From contig NW_004798331.1 in assembly GCF_000002075.1 (NCBI RefSeq), positions 5,001-69,000 of the forward strand: a stretch of DNA of 64,000 nt, in the 5' to 3' direction. Source of the stretch: Aplysia californica (lineage: Eukaryota; Mollusca; Gastropoda; Aplysiida; Aplysiidae). Below, in pieces: positions 54,701 to 63,686 of the stretch. The first letter of the stretch is position 1; each line of letters begins with the position of its first letter. The translations under genes and the position numbers were made by a program. Below the pieces are notes generated by a model. The model was not told the origin of the DNA and ran no database searches. It saw nothing but the letters and a program-made list of their open reading frames with translations.

Positions 54701-57700
54701 AATGTTTGTTTCAATTCAGGAAAAATCGCCATCAACATCTGTTATGGTCGTCACCACCCTCTCAACTGGATGATGTATGCTACAAATGGAGCCGACATCG
54801 TGTTCAATCCTTCTGCAACTGTTGATGGCCTCAGGTAACTGAACTGTTTTTGCACAACTTAGTATGAACATTGCACTGTCTTTATGACAATTGTTACAAT
54901 AGTTTTTACTTTATGTCATTCTTCTATCTTTATGGACATTATTACTATAGTTTTTGCATATCATTCCTCTATCTCTTGTGTTCAATACTTCAATGACATT
55001 TGATGGCATCAGTTAGCTGAACTGTGTTAATAACTGAATAAGAACATTATTGCTGCGGTTTTTGCCTGTCATCCCTTTGTCGTGAGTGCACCTAACCTTT
55101 GTAACATCAACTGCCATTGTTAACAACCAGGACAAACTTCTCCCTGCAAGACGAATACAGATTGTCTTTTGTGATTAACAATTTTGATATCCTCAGGAAG
55201 CTGAACTGTTTTTACATTAATATGATTGAACACACACATGTTTTAAATTTCAAGTTATTTTAGATTGTTTCTTCTAAATTTGTAGGTGTTTAAGTTTATT
55301 GAAACTGGGCTAAATATTTAATTTTTGTAAGTGGAAAACAACAGTCATTGCATTAATTTATCTCCTCTATTGCTTCTAATATATATGGTTCATAATTAGC
55401 ATTACAAGTGGTAACCCTTTCTCAAATCCATTCTAAAACTAAAACGAAAAAAGGGAAAAATTGTTCACAATACTAACCTGAACCTGTGGTTTCAAAATAA
55501 AAACAACAGGCAGAAATAGCAAGAGGAACTAAATAATAGTATAAATTAGACTGTATTTTACGAAATATCTCCCATTTGACTTCAGAGGCACTGCGTGTGC
55601 AATAGGTCTGGAATAATAACAAGCCCATGTCTGGTTTGTTTCTAATACTACTGCAATCATTTTGGAGATGTTGGACCAAATTGTATATTTTATGTTTACC
55701 GTTTTAGTTTCATTTTGGGTGAGAGAGAAGTTAGTATTAGCGATGCTAAATACTTTGGTTCCACTGTCATATTTTTGACAAGCTACTGCTTTTGACATAT
55801 GTTGGTTAATTGCGAAATACTGGCTGGGGACAGCGAGTCTCTGATATGTATAATTTCCTGGATTGGTTCTTTCAGATTTTAGTATCTATTAGTAAATGTC
55901 ATCATTGTTTTAACTGGTCTTTGTAAAAGTAGACATGATGCTAGCTCAATTGATATCATGTCAGGATATGATTTTGATGGCCGTGGTTCAAATTTCCAAT
56001 AGGGTGTTTAACTTCAGTTTGCTAGTGAGTTTTCAAGGCTTTCCACTCTCTCTACTTATCCTTGTTGGAAATGGATGTTAATTCGGAGGTCTTACATTTT
56101 GAATAACAATACAATGTTGGAAAAGGATGTAAAATCAATACAATTAGTATCATAATTATACCTTTTATCATTTTTTGGGCGGTTAATAATTCTCTTCTTT
56201 TGTACTTTTCAGTGAGCCTATGTGGCCTATTGAAGCGAGGAATGCTGCCATTGCCAACAGTTACTTCACCTGTGGCATCAACAGAGTTGGAAGTGTAAGC
56301 CTCTTACCTATTGTATTATGCTCTAACTGTGGTACTAGTTTCTTGAGAAAATTTCAACTGGCAAAAAAAATAGAAGATTCCCTCCTTGAAATTAAATTCA
56401 AGAAAGTTAAATTAATGCCTGGTAGATGTAGGGTCCACAGCATAACATAAAATAGACCTTGATCTTACGAGTAAGGAAAAAAACAAGATAACCTACTTCT
56501 TCCTGGCACACAGTTAAAGCATAACACTGTTGTCATGGTAAATGCTCAGATAATCTGGCACACACTTGGATTCAATGTTTTTAACTCTTTATCCCCGAGG
56601 GGACAAAACCCACTACAACGTGCCCTTTTTTGGTGCTAAATCTAAAAATTACAAAATCGTCACAAATGGGTCATTAAATCGGAGCTAACAAATTTGACCT
56701 ATTTTGATAGTTCTTCATCTAATGAATGAACTTCCGGTATAAGAGACCTGTTTTCTGCAATTGACAAAAAAGTAATTTGATCTCGAAGTCGTCGTAAAGG
56801 AATGTGCCCGAGCCGCTGCTAGCGGCTCACCGGCATTGTGGTTCCGACCATGAGCTGCTAGGAGCGGCTTGTCGGAGATAAAGAGTTTATTCATACCATC
56901 TCTTATTGTCGGATGAGAAAAACTTGCAGTTGAGTCAACAGCTGAAATCTCTGTGATACCTGTGTTTTACATCACTGCAACCCTAGACAAGTTGTGGGTG
57001 TGTTTGGGATCAAGGCTTTGGTTTTTATGTCGCATAGAACTTTTAACACGAAGCCAGTAAACACTGAATTCTTGTTACCACAAAAAAGATTTCAAATTTT
57101 CCCCCACCCCTTCCCCCTTTTTTTCTAACCCTCTTTATTCTATGCAATGCAACTTTCCCCAACACAGAATGGGCTCATGGAGAAATTTTCTGCGCAGGTG
57201 AAGTTTGTGGTATTAGGGTTTTACTGCAGTCAATTTTACTGCGTTGAATTGTACCTGAATAAATTTGCCTGTGTGCATGGTCCCGTATTTCAGATCACCC
57301 TTTCGAGAGCACTAAGAACAGCCTGTGCCTCACACACTGATAGCATTTTCAGTGGGACATGACCCCTTGAATTCTATGGTCAGCATTAGCAAATATTGTA
57401 GATGGTCAAATAAATGAGAAAAAGCACTATCTGAATTTCAGAACAATGGATATATATTGTCGAACCTGCTCTAACGACCAACCAGCTATCCAAGACAATC
57501 AAATATACAAATGAACTCTTCCCACTTCCCTCCTTGAGTTTTTTCTGTGTTATAATGACACTATACAAAAGACCACCTGTCTAAGATTACTTCTTTTTTC
57601 TTTGACAATGGGTGGTTGTCTTGAACAGGTTCGACTGTATACACCCTAAGCGGGCTCATCACCAGTTGTTAAAGCTCATTGTCCACCACTTGAGCGCTCT

Positions 57701-60700
57701 CATGCATGCGTGTTCGTGAGTGTGCATGCATGAGTATGTGCATGCGCGTGCGTGTGTGTGTAGCAGCTGTAAGATAATCCTATTTTTATTAATCCTGTTG
57801 TTGATGAGCTGACCTCTCTGTGTCCCTACAACTGTTATCTTACCCCCCCCCCCCCCCTCTTGGCAGTGCTACTGACTGAATTGTCTTTTGGCCATTCCCT
57901 AAGCGGGGATATTAACATGTTCTTATGCACAGTAGAATTGTAAATGGGCTGATTTATCTATGTCATACTCATACTGTGCCGGAACAACATGGGGAAACTG
58001 CTGCTTTTTCTTTCCTCATCCTTACTATCGTCATTTTTATTCTACTTCTTTTGTATGTTTGTCACTCTCTCTCGTGTGAACTGCTATATCCGGGGTGCCT
58101 TGATAGTCTAAGCAGACTTTGTGCTGTTGAGGCTAGAGAGGTGAGCAGAGTAAACCTGATTCCCCTTTTGGACTTTTCTGTTGACATCCACCCCTTGGCG
58201 CTCATATGACCTTATGCAGTTGCGAGCACCATAAAACCTTACTAAAACTAAACAACTGTTATCTTTTCTTCTGTTCATGTCCTTGAATTCCTTTTTTGAT
58301 TCCCTGCATATCTCTGCTCTTGCATTTGTTTTCATTTATTCGGATGAGTCAGGGAAATATTGTAAATAGCAACAGCTGATACTTTCTCACCTTCCACCTC
58401 TGAAACTTGAAATGTCGTTCTCCTTTACACCGGTGGATCACACCCAGATGTGACTTCATATGCAATTATTTTGTTTTTAGAACTAGTTTGTTTAGATTGT
58501 GTGTATCTGTGTTGTGTTGTGTGTGTGTGTGTATCTGTGTTGTGTGTGTGTGTGTGATGAGTTGATTTTTTTCAGTGGCTGATTTGTTCTTTTACCATGG
58601 GTTTTTCACAGACATGAGTTGATGTTGTAAACTGTAAGATAAGACAGTCTTGTTGCACACGTTGAGAGGGAGGTGCTGATTTTCTGGATAAATCCAGAAG
58701 TCAGGATATCTGAAATTGCCCATGCGCTGCTAAAAGCGAAATGCTCGCAGCTAAAGGGATTTTAAAACAACAACAACCACATCTGAAATTGCCCAGATTT
58801 TGTAATATACTCATCCTAATACATTTATAATTTTAGTCTGTTTTGCACATCATATTACGCTTTATACAAAAAAGAGTCTTGATACAAAATGCGTTAGCCA
58901 ATAATATGATTTGTAAATTTTGAGTTCTTGCATGCACACTTCCATGAGGTCCTAAAAGTACATAATTTTTTTCGTAACTTTGGTATGTAGAGAAATTAAA
59001 AATACCGTCAAACCTGTGTAAGATGGCCGCGCATTGTCAAGGAGAAAAGTGGCCATATACACAGGTGGTCATCATACACAGGACTGATCAAAATGAAGAA
59101 GAAAAAAAATAAACATTTACTTCTGAGGTCTCAACTGGTGGTGGTCGCAGGCTTAGAGCTGCCATAGGGCTCATTAATATGGGTTTTTTTTTAATTGTTG
59201 TATTTTTTTCTTTTGAAAGGGGGGGGAGGATAGTACGGTTTTTGTGGGATCTTTTGTTGTTCTTTTTCATGAAAAAAATTATGGTTCCATGAAAGGTCAA
59301 ACAAAACTAAATGCGAGGAAGGCGAAGTGCCATAGTAAAACAGACAAATGGATCGCCCCCATTCGTCGAATGAGTGACACTTTTGTCGAGAGTTGTTGTG
59401 TTGACTTCCATTGTTATGGACTGGCTTTATGGACTGATTTATTGGCGGGGCTTATAGGTTATGACGGATCACACGCTTCCTTTTCCAGCAGTTGAAAATT
59501 TATTATTACCCATTGGAAAACTTGGGTAAACATTGGGAGCGACCTAAGCAACATGACCGTTTCATCCATTGGACAGTTGAACAAATTATGTCAGCTCATC
59601 CTCAGCATCAGGGGGAAATGCATAATTTTTTATAACCCTGTCCGTCTCGGCCAGGTCAATTTTATTGTGGGGTGATAATAAAGGGTCGCCACAGCCGCGT
59701 CAAACAGGTGCCTGTTTTACACTGTTAAATTGTACAGAAAAAATGCAAGGGAGGAATGGAAAGTGGCTGTTTGTACAGGGGGCCGTCATAGCAGTTTTGA
59801 CTGTATTACTTTTGTGATCTATACAAAGTACCATATTATGTGACTATGAAAGCTTTTTTCAAAGTTGTGAGTTCTCAAATTATTTGTGATTATTTGTCGC
59901 TTTCTTATTCATGATCGGAGGAGCTCTGAATGCTTGCGGGTGGGAGATCTTACTTCTTTTTTCCCCACTGTTCTTTCAATCTGCCTACCTTACTTTTTCT
60001 CTTGCACTTTTCTTCTTCTTTTTTTTAAAAGTGTAAATGTTCATCAATGCTATTTAGATCATTTAAGAGACCGGCTTTGATCCTGTAGAAAGATCAAGAT
60101 TAAAAAATTCTCCCCTCAAGGGAACCAAACTGAGATCTGCTCTTTATTTGATATAACAAACAAGATGTCTGTCTGTCTGTTTTTCTATGTTGCTTATTCC
60201 TTGCACAAAATCACTGGTATCTTGTGGATATGCTTCTCTTTATTCTAGCTAGATCCCAACTAAACCCCCCCCCCTCCCCCACCCCCCACCCCAAAATTTG
60301 ATTTTTTTCAGGAATCTTTCAAGAGTGAATTTACTTCAGGAGATGGGAAACCTGGTATGTTTTTGATGAGACAATTGTTTTTGTTATTGTTTTTGCAATC
60401 TTTTCCTTTTTGCTGCAGACATAATGGTTGAAGTGCTTTTCTAGTTGCTCTTGCTTTCTCTCTGTTGTTTCTGTCTATCTGTTTTGGTTTCTATCTGCAT
60501 TAAATGACCGTTATTATGTTGTTATGTTCCTCTTTACTCAGAATGTGTTCTTACCTCAGACCAAGCTTTCTCCCTTCCAAATTACCTTTTACGTTTCTGG
60601 AAAGGTATAACACTATAGGAAAATTCATAATCATAAGTATTTTACATCCATGTGGACACAGTTCATATCTTTTAGGGGGCAAGCTGCTTTGACATTGTCT

Positions 60701-62781
60701 GTCAGGGTCAACCAAAAGGGCTGAGAGGGACACAAAATCCCAGCAGTCAGGTTGAGGTATTCAATCCAAAAAATAAAAAAAAAATCCCCCAGGAGGAAAT
60801 TGAATTCATTTATCTTCTGTGCATGATGGTGATGGGCCTATCCATTACACCACAGACACCGGTAATTTGAAAGAGCTTTCCTCAGTGCCTTGTCATGCTA
60901 AGTGTGTCATGCTTGTCTGATAAGCTATCCTATTAAATTGTTCATGCTCAGTGACAAGAAGTTAGATGAACTGTTTCTTTCTCAACCTTTCAATTTGACA
61001 GGTTTTGCATTCCCTGGTAAGTCAAATTGTCGAAAATTGTGTAATTCATTGACAAACCTGGTATGTCAAGATGGCATTGTCTAAGATTGGTTGTAGTAGC
61101 ACTGCTTCATTCTCCACTGTCAGGATTGTATTGGGTTCTTTTTGTTTCTATTTTTAATGGTTATTTTTTATAGTTTCAGATTATATTATATAACGATAAA
61201 CGTTTTAAATCCCTCGGGGCGGTGCCATTGACTGAAGTGTCTTCAGGCCATTCCCAAAGGGGGGACATTTCTCGTCTAATGCACAGTAGAATTGTAAATG
61301 AACTGATCCAACAATGTCATGCTCATAACTGTGCCTGAACTACAACAGGGAACTGCTTCTTTTTCTTTCATAATCCTTACTATCGTCATTTTCCTCTACT
61401 TCTTTTGTATGTTTGTCACACTCTTGTGACCCGCTATTTCCGGGGTGCCTTGATAGACGAAGCAGACTTTGTGCTGTTGAAGCTAGAGAGGTGAGCAAAG
61501 TAAGTCTGATTCCCTGTAAGGACTTCTCTGTTGACATCCACCCCTTGGCGCTCATATGACCTTATGCAGTTGCTAGTGCCGTAAAACCTCTACTAAAACA
61601 AAAACAAAAACATTTTAGATCATATTTTCACAATGTTCTTAAATGGAAATTTAAGTGGGTGGTTGGAGAGCGCCTCTGATGATTCCTACTCCTTTTATTT
61701 CCTTTGTTGTTACTGTCTTTCTTGTTTTGTTTTTTTTCTCTTGTTCTCAATGACGGTTACTGTGTGCTGATATGCTTCTCTTTACTCAGACTGAGAAGTT
61801 TCTGTTCTTCCACAGCTCATCATGACTTTGGGCATTTCTATGGTGAGTGTGTTATTCTTTTAGCATAGTCAATAAATGAAATATAACATAATATCATTAG
61901 TGTCACAAGCATTGTGCTTAAGTCCATGTGGGTACTTTTTTTTCGTCAGAGACAAAAAGTGGCACTCATATGACCTTATGCAGTTGCAAGCGCTGTAAAA
62001 CCTAACAAAAACAAAGACACAAAATAGCTAGTCTAGTTTTTCTTTTATGTTGGTTCTTACGAGGAATCATGAAGAGCAAGAAAATTGTAATTCTTGAGCA
62101 TTTCATTTTAAGTACTGCATTTTGGTGATGTTGAAAGGTGCATCTTTGGTAGAGCTTTTGGAGGATGTAAAAAGAAAAAAATTGTTCAAATTTAGGATTA
62201 AGTGGATTTCTTGCGATAGCGACAATATTATGAAGACAATAGAGGCAAAGATGGCAGTGCCATGATTTTATGATTCTGAGAAATCCTAGCTTTAAATTTT
62301 GGAATCTTCACACATCTGAAGGGAAGACACTATTGAAACAACAAAACTCTTTTTGTGTGCTGCTGAAATGCAGCAGTAAAACTTCTATTCCCCCCCCCCC
62401 CCCCCTTGCTGTCTGTTCTTTGAATTGGTGTTTTTACGGTCCCATTGACATAGTTTTGATAATTTAGGAGGAAGGCTTCCGACTTCGCCTATCATGCAGA
62501 GCTAACTTGGGTTGAGAAGATACAAAATTCCAGCACGAGCAGAAACTCTGTAAAAATGTTCTCCCCACTTGGGAATCAAACCTGAGTCTCCTACATGTGA
62601 GTAAAAAAAAATAAAAATTTAATGAGACATTTAAAAAAATTATAGGCCTATATATAGGAATTTTTTTTTTATTCTTTTAATTGTTCAATAACATTTTAAT
62701 TCAAATACACATTGTAAAGTCATTTTGATTTCCCCTTTAGGATCAAGCTACATTGCTGGACCAGACGGCAGCCGGACTCCT
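42679..62781 (+). CDS. upb1: Beta-ureidopropionase, 12 exons visible, 3' end outside window
   Basis: Coding exons are 42679-42779, 46017-46188, 47524-47611, 49024-49118, 50256-50340, 50746-50822, 52793-52847, 54720-54834, 56213-56294, 60312-60354, 61816-61842 and 62741-62781; together they give 327 in-phase residues of the roughly 384 in animal UPB1. The enzyme hydrolyses N-carbamoyl-beta-alanine (and N-carbamoyl-beta-aminoisobutyrate) to the beta-amino acid, CO2 and ammonia, the last step of pyrimidine breakdown in the cytosol. The nitrilase-family catalytic triad is present: Glu118 in LQEAWT, Lys195 in KSRKNHIP and Cys232 in [12 protein letters not shown]. The start [17 protein letters not shown] aligns with the human N-terminus, and an upstream in-frame extension back to 42490 looks like UTR. 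The last residues seen are [14 protein letters not shown]. Introns are dense in SINEs and DNA elements, some touching splice acceptors. Confidence 0.95.
42835..43062 (-). mobile_element. SINE family B copy (minus strand)
   Basis: The tRNA-like head is at 43062-42990 on the minus strand (TGTAGCAGTAGCGCTTCAC; B box AGTTCAATTCCC), with the body GACCCTGCCTGTCAGGTCC toward low coordinates. In upb1 intron 1. Confidence 0.7.
43505..44303 (+). mobile_element. Younger hAT-like element inserted in the older copy
   Basis: The termini AGTGGCGGTGGGT and ACCCACCGCCACT are perfect 13-bp inverses. It is flanked by TAAATAAC (43497-43504, 44304-44311). It is homologous over its whole length to the inverse of the surrounding older element. 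Confidence 0.85.
44468..44640 (+). mobile_element. SINE family D copy with 10-bp target-site duplication
   Basis: It is flanked by AATGTATTTT (44458-44467, 44641-44650). The tail hairpin GGCACTT / AAGTGCC is intact. It interrupts the older hAT-like element. Confidence 0.85.
45031..45150. repeat. Exact 60-bp tandem duplication
   Basis: The unit at 45031-45090 is repeated without change at 45091-45150, within the right arm of the older hAT-like element; the young copy has it once. Confidence 0.97.
45342..45525 (+). mobile_element. SINE family D copy
   Basis: GTTGGCGGGTGCTCTGGTG to GTGCCGTAAAACACTTACT plus poly(A) of about 13. Tail stem GGCATTT / AAGTGCC. Confidence 0.8.
46017..46188 (+). CDS. 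upb1: upb1 exon 2
   Basis: It encodes [20 protein letters not shown] and on to [11 protein letters not shown]. The acceptor is TTTTTTTCAG and the donor GTTTGT. Confidence 0.93.
46950..47162 (-). mobile_element. SINE family B copy (minus strand)
   Basis: Minus-strand head GCAGAGTAACAGTTTTGCGC (A box) and GAGTTTGACTCC (B box); body with CTGTCAGGGCCAACCC. In upb1 intron 2. Confidence 0.75.
47524..47611 (+). CDS. upb1: upb1 exon 3 (catalytic Glu)
   Basis: It encodes [20 protein letters not shown] and NVLCLQEAW. It contains the catalytic Glu118. The acceptor is CGTCCACAG and the donor GTAAGA. Confidence 0.94.
48077..48508. mobile_element. Inverted-repeat DNA element, family R copy
   Basis: Left GTGTAATCAGGCGGTCATC and right GATGAGCACCTGATTTCAC. 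About 430 bp, in upb1 intron 3. Confidence 0.75.
48736..48964 (+). mobile_element. tRNA-derived SINE with 9-bp target-site duplication
   Basis: Head TAGCCTAGTGGTTAGGC (A box) and GGTTCGAGCCT (B box), body with GGAGATGGACGTTAAAC and GGAGGTCCCGCC. It is flanked by TCCCTGCAC (48727-48735, 48965-48973). The clean head suggests recent activity. Not a tRNA gene: the region around the B box has an extra GGGTTCGG. Confidence 0.8.
49024..49118 (+). CDS. upb1: upb1 exon 4
   Basis: It encodes (T)[19 protein letters not shown] and on to TKFLQE. The acceptor is TTCTTCCCAG and the donor GTAAAC. A 142-base gap starts 181 bp downstream. Confidence 0.95.
49300..49441. other. Assembly gap (142 N)
   Basis: Undetermined bases inside a pyrimidine-rich stretch of upb1 intron 4. 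Confidence 1.
49755..49990 (+). mobile_element. SINE family B copy
   Basis: A box TGGTGTAACAGTTAGGCGC, B box AGTTCAATTTCC, tail GGATCTAAATTGTGTTAAG and a G-rich end. In upb1 intron 4. Confidence 0.75.
50256..50340 (+). CDS. upb1: upb1 exon 5
   Basis: It encodes [20 protein letters not shown] and GDVLWNTA. The acceptor is TGATTTCAG and the donor GTAAGT. Confidence 0.95.
50641..50716 (+). mobile_element. SINE family D, 3' part only
   Basis: CATTTCTAATCTTTGGC to GTGCCGTAAAAGTCTTACT; it ends about 30 bp before the exon 6 acceptor of upb1. Confidence 0.7.
50746..50822 (+). CDS. upb1: upb1 exon 6 (catalytic Lys)
   Basis: It encodes (V)[19 protein letters not shown] and TGDFNE, with the catalytic Lys195 in RKNH. 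A SINE 3' tail ends about 30 bp upstream of the acceptor. Confidence 0.95.
52018..52100. mobile_element. Family R element, right-end fragment
   Basis: AATTGACGAGCGCCTGAT followed by GATTCCACCTCATCGTCACA. Confidence 0.55.
52600..52770 (+). mobile_element. SINE family D copy next to upb1 exon 7
   Basis: GCAGATGCTCTGGTGTGCTT to TTCTAAAACTCTTACTAAAC; it ends 23 bp before the exon. Confidence 0.75.
52793..52847 (+). CDS. upb1: upb1 exon 7
   Basis: It encodes [18 protein letters not shown](G). A whole 170-bp SINE (about 52600-52770) lies directly upstream, so the acceptor region is partly SINE-derived. The donor is GTAAGT. Confidence 0.94.
53205..53272. repeat. GA / GT microsatellite with G run
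   Basis: GA repeats, a G9 run, then GT repeats. Confidence 0.9.
53311..53755. mobile_element. Inverted-repeat DNA element, family R, best copy
   Basis: Left TATATGTGAGACAGCGTGG then TGGAATCAGGCTCTCG; right is the inverse of CATATGTGAGGCAGCGTGC then TGGAATCAGGTTCTCG. About 445 bp, in upb1 intron 7. Confidence 0.8.
54720..54834 (+). CDS. upb1: upb1 exon 8 (catalytic Cys)
   Basis: It encodes (G)[19 protein letters not shown] and on to NPSATVDGL(S), with the nucleophile Cys232. The acceptor is TCAATTCAG and the donor GTAACT. Confidence 0.95.
56213..56294 (+). CDS. upb1: upb1 exon 9
   Basis: It encodes (S)[19 protein letters not shown] and CGINRVGS. The acceptor is GTACTTTTCAG and the donor GTAAGC. 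Confidence 0.94.
56581..56889. mobile_element. TTAA-type MITE (about 309 bp)
   Basis: AACTCTTTATCCCCGA on the left and the inverse of AACTCTTTATCTCCGA on the right; left edge TTAA, right edge TTTA. piggyBac-like, in upb1 intron 9. Confidence 0.6.
57457..57637. mobile_element. TA-flanked MITE family P (181 bp)
   Basis: TTGTCGAACCTGCTCTAACG and the inverse of CAGTCGAACCTGTTCAAGAC, bordered by TA. pogo-like ends. Confidence 0.75.
57843..58250 (+). mobile_element. SINE family C copy 1 (about 390 bp)
   Basis: It starts with a C run and GGCAGTGCTACTGACTGA and ends with the shared tail GGCGCTCATATGACCTTATG plus AAAACC. No tRNA-like boxes are obvious. Other copies lie at 61215 and 63687. Confidence 0.75.
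58500..58558. repeat. (GT)n microsatellite
   Basis: GT repeats with TATCTGTGTTGT inserts. Confidence 0.85.
59005..59803. mobile_element. TA-flanked inverted-repeat element (799 bp)
   Basis: CCGTCAAACCTGTGTAAGAT plus GGCC on the left and the inverse of CAGTCAAAACTGCTATGACG plus GCC on the right, with TA at both edges. It contains an 83-codon open frame (59244-59495, no ATG at its start) with no recognised domain. pogo-like, non-autonomous. Confidence 0.7.
60050..60150 (-). mobile_element. SINE family B fragment
   Basis: It contains TAGATCATTTAAGAGACCGG and TTCTCCCCTCAAGGGAACC, as in other minus-strand copies. Confidence 0.5.
60312..60354 (+). CDS. upb1: upb1 exon 10
   Basis: It encodes [14 protein letters not shown] and matches [10 protein letters not shown] of the human enzyme. 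The acceptor is TTTTTTTCAG and the donor G|GTATGT. Confidence 0.9.
60650..60862 (-). mobile_element. SINE family B copy (minus strand)
   Basis: Minus-strand head TCTGTGGTGTAATGGATAGG (A box) and AATTCAATTTCC (B box), body CTGTCAGGGTCAACC. In upb1 intron 10. Confidence 0.75.
61215..61612 (+). mobile_element. SINE family C copy 2
   Basis: CGGTGCCATTGACTGAAGTG to the shared tail and AAAACAAAAACAAAAAC. In upb1 intron 10, about 200 bp before exon 11. Confidence 0.8.
61660..61802 (+). repeat. Intronic repeat E copy (upb1 intron 10)
   Basis: GTGGTTGGAGAGCGCC, TTTGTTGTTACTGTCTTTC, AATGACGGTTACTGTG and ATGCTTCTCTTTACTCAGAC. Parts of the same module occur upstream of other upb1 exons (see findings). 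Confidence 0.6.
61816..61842 (+). CDS. upb1: upb1 exon 11 (27-nt microexon)
   Basis: It encodes (A)HHDFGHFY(G), matching human AHQDFGYFYG. The acceptor is CTTCCACAG and the donor G|GTGAGT. Its phase agrees with both neighbours. Confidence 0.9.
61950..62020 (+). mobile_element. Shared SINE tail fragment
   Basis: GGCACTCATATGACCTTATG, CAAGCGCTGTAAAACC and an A-rich end. 5'-truncated. Confidence 0.65.
62430..62612 (-). mobile_element. SINE family B copy (minus strand)
   Basis: Body and B-box region (minus-strand GGTTTGATTCCC); the A-box end is lost into an A tract near 62606-62620. Confidence 0.6.
62741..62781 (+). CDS. upb1: upb1 exon 12 (last visible)
   Basis: It encodes (G)[13 protein letters not shown]. 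The acceptor is TCCCCTTTAG and the donor GTGAGT. The remaining C-terminal exons are not in the window. Confidence 0.92.
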
Positions 62782-63194
62782 GTGAGTTGAACATCTTTGA
62801 TGAAATTATTTTGGATTATTTTCTTTGTTGAACTTTACTCATTGAAATGTATTTTTATTGATTTTTCTGTTTGTGTGTGTGCATTTGTATTGTTGATCAT
62901 TGTTGTTTATTTATTTATTGTTGGTGGGGGTTTTTTCGTTGTTTTGTTTTGGGTTTTTTTAATGTTTTTGTCAAACAATATATACTAAAGATTATTAATT
63001 CTTCGATGTGTGAAAAAAGAGTGAGTCTTGCACTCGGATTCAACACTCATCCACCCTAATATTCAGAACGATAACAGCCTCTGAATCACAAAGTCCCTCG
63101 GTGCTCCATTATAAGCTTCGTTGGTATCATGTTGGGCTGTGGAATGTGTTCCCCTGGTTAAAATTTCTAAGTGGGCTTTTTTTTGTTTTGGTTA

Positions 63195-63686
63195 GTATTT
63201 TACGGAGCTCTCAACTGCATAAGGTCATATATGAGCATGAGCCCGCAACATTTGCATGTTGGTAGGAATTAATTTTGAATTTTGCGCGGATGGCAGCCGA
63301 AGCATTCTATTATCGATTTTGGACCACCAAAGGGTCTTTAACATGCACTACTTGCACAGGGGACCTCCAAGATTTTTCGCCCTAATCCAAGAAGGCTAGC
63401 TGTTATATAGCTCTTACCCACCCTAAGATAAGGGGTGTGGCTGAAAGACAACAGTAAGGAGCCATGGAGGTGCAGTTGAAAGGCTGCAGAAATACCCAGA
63501 AGCCCAGAGGAGTTGGCAAAGGGGGAGAGGGGGAGATTGAAAGTGGAGATGTTAGCAGACAACAGAATATGGCTAGAGAGCGAGAGAGGAGAAAGGATAA
63601 TTTTTTTTAGAGAGAAGTTTTCTGTCCCTGTCAGATTTTGAACCCAGGACCTATTCAGTCAACCTCTGAGCCAGAGATGACACCAC
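63195..63686 (-). mobile_element. tRNA-derived SINE family A copy 3 (minus strand)
   Basis: Tail at 63195-63240 (TTTTACGGAGCTCTCAACTG), head near 63645-63685 on the minus strand with a damaged A box. It abuts a family C SINE. Confidence 0.75.

Noticed and set aside
59244-59495. 83-codon frame inside the TA-flanked element
   Set aside because: Does not start with ATG and shows no transposase motif; not supported as a gene.
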